From the NCBI GenBank assembly GCA_950097015.1, contig CATNEN010000038.1, positions 12,704,001-12,768,000 of the forward strand: DNA of 64,000 bases. Reading direction: 5' to 3'. The position numbers were made by a program, and so were the translations under genes. Every line of letters begins with the position of its first letter. Positions within the stretch are counted from its first letter, which is position 1. Under the pieces are notes generated by a model, which saw nothing but the letters and a program-made list of their open reading frames with translations, made no database searches and was not told the origin of the DNA. Shown here one piece after another: positions 22,679-33,225 of this stretch. The stretch comes from Macrostomum hystrix (taxonomy: Eukaryota > Platyhelminthes > Macrostomidae).

Positions 22679-23609
22679 CTACGGGTGTGTCATAAGTAAT
22701 GTCACTGTGGTTGTTGTGCGGGAACCCAAAGCAATAATCATCCAAATATATTATATTCTGAAAGTACATTTATTGAGAAGTTGCCACCACACCTGAGCAG
22801 CAATTTTAATGTCTATGGCCAAAACTGTCGCAAGAATTTGGCCATGACCTCACTGCGGACCAACGTCAGGCCCGTGTGAACTGCGCCAATCAGATCCGCA
22901 AGGTGTTCAGCAGCCGGGGCTTGGATGACATCCTAAACTGCCTGGTTGTTGAGGATGAGACCTGGCTCCACCTGGATGGCAAAAGCAGCAAGGCAGGCAG
23001 TCGCTGCTGGCCGGGAGCTGGGGACTCCAGGCTGACTGTGACCAGGAGGTCCATCTCAGACAAGAAGACCATGCTGCTGGTGGCATTCACGCCAAACAAA
23101 CGAGTCTTCATCTGTACAACTCCGCCAAACACCAAGGTCGATGGCCAGTACTTCATCGACTTTGTCCGACACACTGGGAACCTCTGGCGCACGCTCCGGT
23201 CAAACCCGATTCACCTGAACGAAGTTCTGTGGCAGATGGACAACGCACGGCCCCACACCTGTCAGGCTGTTTCGGATTTTCTGGCTGGACGGCGAGTAAA
23301 TCTGCTCTGGCAGAGTCCCTACAGCCCAGACTTCAACTTGTGCGACAGGTTTCTCTTTAAATGGCTGAAGGCAGACTTTTCCCAGAGAAGTTTCGCAAAC
23401 CATGATGAGGTCAAAGAAGCCGCGTTGCACTGGTTCCGACAGCTGGAGGAAAAACACCTGCAGGCTGAGGTAGAGAAGCTGTACGAGCACTGACAGAGGG
23501 TGATTGATATTGGGGGACACTATGTTGTTGATTGATACAGTTTCGTTCATCTGCGATTGTTAGTTGGTCTGTTTTACCCTCAGTGACATTACTTATGACA
23601 CACCCGAAG
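22679..23609 (+). mobile_element. Truncated mariner element (931 bp)
   Basis: Terminal inverted repeats run from CTACGGGTGTGTC on the left to the inverse of CTTCGGGTGTGTC on the right, about 29 bp with one mismatch. TA dinucleotides sit at 22677-22678 and 23610-23611. It is about 350 bp shorter than a typical 1.3 kb mariner because the 5' part of the transposase is missing. Confidence 0.9.
22813..23493 (+). pseudogene. Mariner transposase, N-terminal part missing
   Basis: The catalytic core is intact. It has DETW as the first acidic site, MDNARPHT as the second and SPYSPDFNLCDRFLF holding the third, with 34 residues between the last two (DD34D, the mariner hallmark). The frame opens at 22813 without an ATG and reads LTADQRQARVNCAN, the usual linker before the core. 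The N-terminal helix-turn-helix half is absent. The remaining frame has no internal stop, so the loss looks like a deletion in a fairly young copy. It is not expected to be active. Confidence 0.85.
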
Positions 23610-24072
23610 TATGATAACAGAGTCTAAAAAAGTGGACGATGTTGGAGATTACAACATATGATATGAGTAATGACCGATGAACAAAGCTACACGTATTTAT
23701 TGCAATGCTTACGCAAAAATGTCAGATTTATAGTAAAAGTGTAAAAAACTGAAAGTAAAGGATAAAAGTAACAATCGTTACTGTTTTGGCATTTATTCGA
23801 TACTTAATTTTACCATGACCAGTATGGTCAGTAACGATCGTTACCGCCATCATTGCTGATACACCTTTGGTAACTTTTTGGTAACACTTTTTGGTAACAC
23901 ACCGATGATTCATAGTATTTTTTAAAGTAAACTAAACTAAAATAAAATAAAAATTTGCATGAATAGGGGCGTTGGTACCGCAAGTGGTTTATAAACTTCA
24001 TCGTAACTTCGTGTTCCGAAAGTGGCAGCTGGCGTATATTATATAGTAATTGAAAAGAAATAATATCATAAA

Positions 24073-24078
24073 TTTATT
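24073..24078 (-). terminator. Possible poly(A) signal of the BH3-like gene
   Basis: TTTATT on the plus strand reads AATAAA on the minus strand, 165 bp past the stop codon at 24243. Confidence 0.4.
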
Positions 24079-24242
24079 TTTTGGTGCTTTTGTAATTATT
24101 AAAGAACAGCTGCAGATTACATATTCAATAAAACCTGCACAATTTGGTTCGCAATAAGTATATTATACGAATGCATGCAAATACTTAGGATACTAAGCAA
24201 GTACTAACTACACAGCTAATGCAGCTGCTGCAGGCTAGCGAG

Positions 24243-27200
24243 TCAGAAGTTCTTGTACGCCCATATGAAATTCTCGGTGGTCCAGTTGAGCCGTCGAAGC
24301 CTAGCGATGGGGCTGATTTTCAATGAGAATATTCTGCCATAGACGTAGCAGCACAGGCACATTAGTAACAGCAGCACACTGGCCTGGAAGCGGTAGATCT
24401 CCAAATGCTTCGAGGCCATGTTGCGCCGGTTGTCGCGAATTGAAGTCATGCACTGAGAAATCGGCCGCTCGTGACTCCAATAGTTCGGCCGCCGCTTGAC
24501 CGGCGGGGACGCTAAGAGACAGAATTCGCGCATGTCCGCTGACTGAGCGAATGCGCTTAGCGGCTCATCGACCGAGTTGTTCGACGTCCACAGCTTGTGC
24601 AGTCGACAGATGTCGTCGCCAAAGCGAATGAGGCGGACGATGACTCTCAATGGAACTTTCCTGCCATTTTCCGGGACACGGGTGGATTTTAAAAGAAAAC
24701 GACCTAACGAAATCAACCGGCCATTAGTGCAGAATTCCGACGGAAACTCCCAGTTTGAGATATTGACGGAGTCCGTTTGGCTGGGGATGTTATGGGCAGT
24801 GCTTTTAAACAATGATTCTCAATTTAGTTGCAACTGTAGAAATACTAAAAACTAACGAGTATATAATTGCTCACCAGCAGTTCAGTACAGCCGTCAAAAC
24901 CAAGGCTAAGCAGCCGAGAAGACTGCCTGGCTGCATCGTCACAAGTTTATTTAGACCAAATTGATTCACACGGTGCCAACAAGATTAATTGGCAATCTTT
25001 CTTATATCTTCGAATTGGTGCGTTAGAGTTCACCTGTTATAAATTAACACGAAATATCGAGATACGAGTCCAAATGGTTTAGCTTTTCTTGTCGCTAAGC
25101 GGCAAAGGACACAGACATATTGCACATTTCACTGGCAAGAACGTTGTTGATGTTGAGAGATAACCATGTAAACTTCATAAGCCAAAAGGCTTGCATATTG
25201 ATCCGCTTATTTTTAAGGAATGGGCCGTCTATGGCTATTCCCGTTTACGTACGAATTACGTACGTTTATATCCATATAATGGTACTGATTCGCAAGCACA
25301 AAGGAACGTATATTTCCCAAGCAAAATAATAAAAAACAGTAACCAGAATGAACAAACACGATATAAATTGTTTAATAAGCTATTCATAGCTGAACAGTTA
25401 GTTCGCTGCTGCTTATATAGCAGTTCATTTGAAATATATCAGAAGCTTCTCACCATCGACCTCCAACTTCTCAATTCCACGTTGATGTTTTACTGATTCC
25501 ATAGGTATTTCAACACTCTTCTGATTAGCATTAGCAACAACTTCACTTCATAATGCTGAATCATTGTGATGATATCCTTCAACTTACCAAGTTTAAAGTT
25601 CTGACCGTCAACATTCCGGACTTCGAACACAAAGTACTGCAGCAACTCGTTAAGACCACCAGCTGACATCTCTTCCATTGATTTAATGACCAACAGTCCA
25701 GGTGTCCCGAGTTCCAGTTGGGCTTGGAGGCGAGAGGCCTTCCAGGCCTAAAAAAATTTGACGGCCTAGTCTCGCTTCGCTCTTGTAGCTCGGGATTTCG
25801 GGATACAACTAGATGACGTTGTAAATCTATTGCAGTAAGAATCTTTCCAAACGGTCTCGCCAATAAGCCAAGGTTGTCGGCACTTTTGCTCGACGTGGAA
25901 GATGTCTGCGCCGAGTCCATTTTTTCTACTTTTTGGCTTGATTTTATCTACAACATGAGGCCCTGGTTTTCAAGCCCAGAGTAGGCGGAACAGATTCTTT
26001 TTTACGCAAGCTTCGTCCACCAGTTTTGAACATAGACATCTGTCTGCAAACCCCAGCCCCAAGACAAGTTATCTTTGGTACGAACAGGCGCCAATATATA
26101 TATACATATTCAAGCTCCGGAGATTCAAGCTCAAGGCCTGCAAAAGTCGTCTCATTCAGCTTTTCACGGGACACTACTGTACTAAAATGGGAAATTATTA
26201 AGCTGTCACCACTTAGATGTTACACGACGCCCCATTAAGATTCCAGTCTTCGCCAGAACCCGGAATTTGACTCTTGGCTTACATGTCAAAGATTCTCGCC
26301 ACACTTTCCTGGTTAAGGCCCTGTTTCAGGTTCAGTTTCGGCACTTTCATTGTGCAATGATTGAGACACCACACTTGGCTAGTCCTATATATACACTGTG
26401 GGGGTATAGCACTCAAGATCGTCAGCATCATGTCGATATGAAAACGCGGATCTGTCCGTTCTCATTCGGCCAATTTGAGTGCTGGCGTCATACTACTGAG
26501 TTGGGTACAGCTGTTCAGCTTGACATGTGCATGTTTATATACAGTTTCCAACAGAAATTTACGGAACAGCGTTTACGTACTTCACAATTTGTAAAGAGAT
26601 GCTAAACAATTATCGAAATTCTTAGCAAGCAAGATGCAATGGGAAGCGCGAAATTTCAAAGAAGCAAAACTATATTTGTTAATTTGACTACATTTCTAAA
26701 CTATATTTCAAATTAATAAACTTAATTTGAAACAAATATGGTATTTGAGTACGAGCGTATATTATTTACACGCATTTGACTTAAACGACTTACAAACAAG
26801 CTACTTTTGAAAGGGTCATTTTTGAGCCATTACCATTAAAAAAGACACTTTAGAACCAGCTCAGTCAGTCTGAAACCAACTCAATCACTGTCTAGCCAGC
26901 TCAGTCACTCTCAGAGCAGCTTAGTCACTCTTAAACCAACTCAGTCACTCTGAAACCAACTCAATCACTGTCTAGCCAGCTCAGTCACTCTCAGACCAGC
27001 TTAGTCACTCTTAAACCAACTCAGTCACTCTGAAACCAACTCAATCACTGTCTAGCCAGCTCAGTCACTCTCAGACCAGCTTAGTCACTCTTAAACCAAC
27101 TCAGTCACTCTGAAACCAACTCAATCACTGTCTAGCCAGCTCAGTCACTCTCAGACCAGCTTAGTCACTCTTAAACCAACTCAGTCACTCTGAAACCAAC

Positions 27201-28829
27201 TCAATCACTGTCTAGCCAGCTCAGTCACTCTCAAACCAAGGCAGACACTCTCGAACCAACTCAGACACTCTCAAACCAAATCAGACACTCTCAAACCAAA
27301 TCAGACACTCTCAAACCAAATCAGACACTTTCAAACCAACTCAGTCAATCTCAGACCAGCTTAGTCACTCTTAAACCAGCTCAGTCACTCTCAGACCAAC
27401 TCAGTCACTCTCAAAACAACTCAGACACTCTCGAACCAACTCAGTCACTCTCGAACCAACTCAGACACTCTCAAACCAAATCAGACACTCTCAAACCAAC
27501 TCAGTCACTCTCAAACCAACTCAGACACTCTCGAACCAACTCAGTCACTCTCGAACCAACTCAGACACTCTCAAACCAACTCAGACACTCTCGAACCAAC
27601 TCAGTCACTCTCAAACCAACTCAGACTGCACTCTCGAACCAACTCAGTCACTCTCAGACCAGCTCAGTCACTCTCGAACCAACTCAGTCATTCTCAAACC
27701 AACTCAGTCACTCTCAAACCAAATCAGACACTCTCAAACCAACTCAGTCACTCTCAAACCAACTCAGACACTCTCGAACCAACTCAGTCACTCTCAGACC
27801 AGCTCAGTCACTCTCGAACCAACTCAGTCACTCTCAAACCAACTCAGTCATTCTCAGACCAACTCAGGCACTCTCAAACCAACTCAGTCACTCTCAGACC
27901 AACTCAGGCACTCTCAAACCAACTCAGGCACTCTCAGACCAACTCAGGCACTCTCAAACCAACTCAGTCACTCTCAAACCAACTCAGTCACTCTCAAACC
28001 AACTCAGTCACTCTCAAACCAACTCAGTCACTCTCAAACCAACTCAGTCACTCTCAGACCAACTCAGTCACCCTAAAACCAACAAAGTCACTTTCCGTCC
28101 GCTGTGGTAGCAGTTTTTTTCCATCGCCGCCTCTCCCAGCGAACGCTGTCAGACACGAAGGCAGACAGAATCGTCAGGCGGTGGACGAAAGGCATGGGCG
28201 CACCAGCGGCTGGATTTGCAAAACGGTATTTCTCCTGCTGCTGCTGGCTGGTGCTCGAGTAAGCGCGTAACGTCGCAGTCGGGAGGAGCTGGGAGCCTGG
28301 AAAGATTGCCGCCGCGGCCGCCAGTTGCGGCGGCGGGTGAACGGTGTGCGGCCGGCTGGCCGAGACATCGGTTGCTACAGTTGAGCCATTGGAGTCTGCC
28401 ATGTTTTCCAATTAGGAAAAATTTGCCTCAATAAAGAGATCGAACTTAATTAATGGAAATTAACCGCCATGACTCACACTGTCTGGTGAGCAGGCTGCAG
28501 CTCAGCAGTAGTCGCTGACCGCAGGCCACAGCAGCAGCCGCCGCGGCAGCCGCAGATGTTGCCGAGTCACTGCGCTGACGCAGCTGTGGTCGGAGAGGCG
28601 TCAGCGGGCCGCTCAAAAGAGCCGGGGGTAGCAGCTGCTGCTGCCGTTGCTTTTCGCTGGGCCGCAACCGCTCTCGTTTTCTAATGGCCGATCTGCTGAC
28701 GCCATCGCCTGACTGCACTGCTCTGCAAGGCAGTTGGAATTCGTAATACAGAACTGACGTCAGCCTCTCGACCTCAGCTGCCGCCCGCTCCTGTGGGGCC
28801 ATTGGGGCCGCTGCGGCAGTCTTTCGCAT
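24243..28829 (-). CDS. Hypothetical gene with BH3-like motif and C-terminal anchor
   Basis: Proposed minus-strand exons are 28478-28829, 28092-28395 and 24243-24660, with compatible phases 1 and 2 and a total of 357 residues. Exon 1 starts MRKTAAAAPMAPQ and exon 2 is rich in alanine, serine and glutamine; both lie in a GC-rich island. The last exon has VIVRLIRFGDDICRLH (about 24590-24648), which fits the BH3 pattern L-x3-G-D-D-I. It ends with a hydrophobic span ASVLLLLMCLCCYVYGRIF and a basic tail. No BH1 or BH2 motif is seen, so a BH3-only regulator of apoptosis is the suggestion. The BH3 motif is short and can arise by chance. The link of exons 1-2 to exon 3 over 3.4 kb rests only on phase. 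The last exon may belong to another gene. Confidence 0.35.
25490..25920 (-). pseudogene. DUF3504 (Crypton-derived) fragment, frameshifted
   Basis: The stretch LNELLQYFVFEVRNVDGQNF then KLGKLKDIITMIQHY matches the N-terminal part of the DUF3504 domain, the domesticated Crypton recombinase region known from KCTD1, QRICH1 and ZMYM proteins. The upstream part (starting MDSAQTSSTSSK, near 25920) is in another frame, so a frameshift lies near 25700. The rest of the domain is missing. It is best read as a relic. Confidence 0.6.
26868..28087. repeat. Minisatellite, 20 bp unit, about 60 copies
   Basis: Units of CAACTCAGTCACTCTCAAAC with GACAC, GAAC and GACC variants. The first 350 bp form a regular higher-order block of about 80 bp (four units). 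It begins about 5 bp from a candidate splice donor of the minus-strand gene (28091-28090). Confidence 0.95.
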
Positions 28830-28959
28830 GCGCGGCCCGGTAATTGAGAGAGGCGCGCGCAGTGCAGCAGTGCGATGAGACAGATAGTAAAATACAAACA
28901 AGATAGAGGCTTTATGCTCTAGTCTTGAGTGATGCTTAATTCTCAGTGAACAGGTGGCC

Positions 28960-29390
28960 TGTATAGTCTCATGCAGTAGACGACGATAGCTGCACCTCTC
29001 TAAACTTTGTCTTCTAGTTTTTAGAGCTGCATTCTCTCACTCGATGACATTCAGATAAGCTAGTTTAAAGAGAGCCAGCATGCGCAACCCGAGAACTATT
29101 CTTAGAAACGGTACTGTGCAGCACTGTACACTTTTGCTATGCATTTGCTATATTTGCGCGGAGCTCAGGTGCTAAAGCGATGAAGATCATGTTAAGCAGT
29201 TGAACTGAATCTGACGCTATAACATGCAAAGCATCGAGCACTTGTACGTTTATGCAGCTAACTTACTATATGCACAGCTACATACACGTAACTCTTCAAA
29301 CATAGACTTACTGCACTGCCTCCCAATAAATATTCTCTACCCACTGCATTGCAAAAATTATACGCTTGGAATATAGAATCCTTGCTGCAC
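28960..29390. other. Gene-free stretch upstream of the BH3-like gene
   Basis: Unique sequence without a supportable exon. It could hold the promoter of the minus-strand gene starting at 28829, but no TATA box stands out. Confidence 0.35.
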
Positions 29391-29394
29391 TCAC

Positions 29395-30388
29395 TCTGCG
29401 TGCAGTCTCAAGACCACTACCCACTGCACTCCCTCTGCGTGCAGTCTCAAGACCACTACCCACTGCACTCCCTCTGCGTGCAGTCTCAAGATCACTACCC
29501 ACTGCACTCCCTCTGCGTGCAGTCTCAAGACCACTACCCACTGCACTCCCTCTGCGTGCAGTCTCAAGACCACTACCCACTGCACTCCCTCTGCGTGCAG
29601 TCTCAAGACCACTACCCACTGCACTCCCTCTGCGTGCAGTCTCAAGACCACTACCCACTGCACTCCCTCTGCGTGCAGTCTCAAGACCACTACCCACTGC
29701 ACTCCCTCTGCGTGCAGTCTCAAGACCACTACCCACTGCACTCCCTCTGCGTGCAGTCTCAAGACCACTACCCACTGCACTCCCTCTGCGTGCAGTCTCA
29801 AGATCACTACCCACTGCACTCCCTCTGCGTGCAGTCTCAAGATCACTACCCACTGCACTCCCTCTGCGTGCAGTCTCAAGACCACTACCCACTGCACTCC
29901 CTCTGCGTGCAGTCTCAAGATCACTACCCACTGCACTCCCTCTGCGTGCAGTCTCAAGATCACTACCCACTGCACTCCCTCTGCGTGCAGTCTCAAGATC
30001 ACTACCCACTGCACTCCCTCTGCGTGCAGTCTCAAGATCACTACCCACTGCACTCCCTCTGCGTGCAGTCTCAAGACCACTACCCACTGCACTCCCTCTG
30101 CGTGCAGTCTCAAGATCACTACCCACTGCACTCCCTCTGCGTGCAGTCTCAAGACCACTACCCACTGCACTCCCTCTGCGTGCAGTCTCAAGACCACTAC
30201 CCACTGCACTCCCTCTGCGTGCAGTCTCAAGATCACTACCCACTGCACTCCCTCTGCGTGCAGTCTCAAGATCACTACCCACTGCACTCCCTCTGCGTGC
30301 AGTCTCAAGACCACTACCCACTGCAGTCCTTTTTGTGCAGTCTCAAGATCACTACCCACTGCAGTCCTTTTTGTGCAGTCTCAAGTCC
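29395..30388. repeat. Minisatellite, 39 bp unit, about 25 copies
   Basis: Highly uniform units that include CACTGCACTCCCTCTGCGTG and CAGTCTCAAGAYCACTACC. Nearly the only variation is a C/T site (GACCACT or GATCACT). The unit is 13 codons and has no stop in several frames, so long false open frames appear on both strands. The uniformity implies recent expansion. Confidence 0.97.
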
Positions 30389-30394
30389 TCTCAC

Positions 30395-31085
30395 TGCACC
30401 CCCCTACCGTACAAAATCCTCTACCAACTGCATTCACTAACCGTACAAAATCTCTACCTGCTGCATTCACTAACCGTTCAAAATCCTCTATCAACTGCAT
30501 TCACTAACCGTTCAAAATCCTCTATCAACTGCATTCACAAACCGTTCAAAATCCTCTATCAACTGCATTCACAAACCGTTCAAAATCTCTACCTGCTACA
30601 TTCACTAACCGTTCAAAATCCTCTATCAACTGCATTCACTAACCGTACAAAATCTTTACCTGCTGCATTCACTAACCGTTCAAAATCCTCTATCAACTGC
30701 ATTCACTAACCGTACAAAATCTTTACCTGCTGCATTCACTAACCGTTCAAAATCCTCTATCAACTGCATTCACTAACCGTTCAAAATCCTCTACCTGCTG
30801 CATTCACTAACCGTACAAAATCTCTACCTGCTGCATTCACTAACCGTACAAAATCCTCTACCTGCTGCATTCACTAACCGTACAAAATCTCTACGTGCTG
30901 CATTCACTAACCGTACAAAATCTCTACGTGCTGCATTCACTAACCGTACAAAATCTCTACGTGCTGCATTCACTAACCGTACAAAATCTCTACGTGCTGC
31001 ATTCACTAACCGTACAAAATCTCTACCTGCTGCATTCACTAACGGTAAAAAATCTCTACTTGCTGCCTTCACTTAGCGTGCAAAA
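30395..31085. repeat. Minisatellite, 33-34 bp unit, about 20 copies
   Basis: Units built on CTGCATTCACTAACCGTACA followed by AAATCTCTACCTG or AAATCCTCTATCAA. It adjoins the 39 bp array and shares its CTACC-ACTGCA words, so one may have grown from the edge of the other. Confidence 0.95.
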
Positions 31086-31653
31086 TCCTTCAGTAATTGC
31101 ATTCCGGCCCTACCGTGCAAAATCCACTAAATACTACAATCCCTTACTGTGCAAAATCATCTACTCAATCCTACTACAGTTTTATTGTGCATGCAATTCT
31201 TTTGGCCTCTGCATTGCACAAATCGCTGAGAGCGACTTTTAGAAACTTAAATTGAACAATGCAAAATGTAACAGTATTACACGTCAATTGCTTACAGTAT
31301 TATAAGGCTGCATATTAAGTAACAATACAAATGACAGGAACTATCAAATAGTTCAACTCTAGCAGTTCTTCGATGGCATGTGGTTATAAAAAACAATATA
31401 TTTCACAATTTACGAACAATTCACAAACTGTGGTGAATACGCCTGTTACTTACAGTAGGCAATCTAGATAGAGCTAGAAAGTTACTGACAATCCAAGCAA
31501 AAAAATTCTGGCGCGGAGGGACGCAAGACAATGGCAGCATGTGAGACAGTGGCACTGCCATGACTGATTTATTCAGTACCGATAATCTAGTGCTTTTATT
31601 TAGTGTTTTGTCTATGGCCTAATCGAATTTACGAAATGTTGTATTCTCTAAAA

Positions 31654-31961
31654 CAGGGGTCGGAGAAACCCAAGGGCCAGATGCCAGGGCCAGGGCCAAA
31701 ATTGGACCCATTGCCTTTTCCGTTCCAACACCAAAAGTATTGTCTTTGTATCCTATATATTTCCCGTCTTATCTCACCTCGGTCTCGTCTCTTGCGTCTC
31801 ACCTCTCCGCTGACTTATCTATCACGAATCTCATCTCTCCACTCCCCTCTCCTGTTTCATATCTCCTCAATCTCACAGTCATTCCGTCACTGCGGCCCGC
31901 TATCGTCTTTTAGGTTCTTTCTTTGGCCCGCTATATAGCAAAATAAGTTTGCCGATCCCTG
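31654..31961. mobile_element. hAT-like MITE (308 bp)
   Basis: The ends CAGGGGTCGG and the inverse of CCGATCCCTG are typical of non-autonomous hAT elements. The 8 bp flanks CTCTAAAA and CTACAAAA agree at six positions and may be a worn target duplication. No coding capacity. A second, inverted and truncated copy lies in the last Caprin intron (63163-63325). Confidence 0.75.
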
Positions 31962-31989
31962 CTACAAAAAAACGAATAATCGAATAAAA

Positions 31990-32725
31990 TTCAGGAAGGA
32001 TGAGATAGTTCATGAAAAGGACTTTGCATAATTAACACAAACACTGCAGCTCTCTCACACGGCCAACCATTTTCTACGAATCTATGCAGCAATTAGCTTA
32101 AAGAAGTTTTCTTGACGCAACGTAAGTATAAAATATGCTATATATATATATAGTATGTGTGAAAATATAGGCAAAAACTGGTCTGAAAGATTGACGACAA
32201 GTCGCCAAGGCATACAGCAAGACTTACTTTGCGTGCATACAGTAACAATCTGTAAAAATACACACGGTTATAATCACTACTTAAAGTAGTGTAAAGACTG
32301 ATATAAATGGACCTCCATTTTTACAGCTTAAAGAATACTAAAAACAGAAAAATACTTAAAGTATATAAATATTTTAGTAGACAACTGTGCCTAACTGTGC
32401 TGCAGGAAATTAAAATGTGTTGTAGAATGGTTAAAAACTTTTATTTTGTAGAAACATTTTTGTTATTATTTATTAACCATTATTTTGTTTAAAACTAATT
32501 TTTTCCTTTCATACGAAAAATAAAAAAATTATTAAAAAAGTAACAATAAAGTTACTAAAGTCAATCAGCTAGACATTTTTGGAACCCGTCAGTCCTGTTT
32601 AAAAAAAGCGGGCAGGTGGTTAATTCAACTGGTCATAACTGGGTCAGATAAGACTCGGATAAATAGATAAAATATCGGTAATCTATAAAACGTCTTTTTA
32701 GAAAGGTGGGTCTTTCAGAAAGTAG
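31990..32725. other. AT-rich stretch without a supportable gene
   Basis: Simple AT-rich sequence, including a (TA)n run near 32140. A 61-codon frame at 32307-32492 has low complexity and no recognisable feature. Confidence 0.5.
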
Positions 32726-32734
32726 GATCATGTA

Positions 32735-33213
32735 GACAGGTCGGGCAGACAGATAAGACCAACTGGTTGGTCAGGCAGACAGGTAGGTAGGTCAGGCAGA
32801 CAGGTAGGTAGGTCAGGCAGACAGGTAGGTAGGTCAGGCAGACAGCTAGGTTGGTCAGGCAGACAGGTAGGTAGGTCAGGCAGACAGGTAGGTAGGTCAG
32901 GCAGACAGGTAGGTAGGTAGGTCAAGTAGACAGCTAGGTAGGTCAGGCAGACAGGTAGGTAGGTAGGTCAGGCAGACAGCTAGGTTGGTCAGGCAGACAG
33001 GTAGGTAGGTCAGGCAGACAGCTAGGTTGGTCAGGCAGACAGGTAGGTAGGTCAGGCAGACAGCTAGGTTGGTCAGGCAGACAGGTAGGTAGGTCAGGCA
33101 GACAGCTAGGTTGGTCAGGCAGACAGCTAGGTAGGCCAGGCAGACAGGTAGGTAGGTCAGGCAGACAGGTAGGTAGGTCAGGCAGACAGCTAGGTAGGCC
33201 AGGCAGACAGTTT
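32735..33213. repeat. Minisatellite, about 21-25 bp unit, after the UCK stop codon
   Basis: Units of GGTAGGTAGGTCAGGCAGACA, with CAGCTAGGTT variants and extra GGTA steps. It starts 13 bp beyond the UCK stop codon (minus strand), so it is probably transcribed in the UCK 3' UTR. Confidence 0.95.
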
Positions 33214-33225
33214 AGGTCTTGCAGT

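Noticed and set aside
26267..26605. 112-codon open frame
   Set aside because: No recognisable domain, no splice or promoter support and ordinary composition; likely chance.
28216..28434. Plus-strand open frame in the GC-rich island
   Set aside because: GC-rich sequence opens several frames; the minus-strand exons have better splice sites and phase agreement.
29308..30709. Open frames of 320-450 codons on both strands
   Set aside because: Produced by the 39 bp array; both strands and several frames are open together, with no unique domain.
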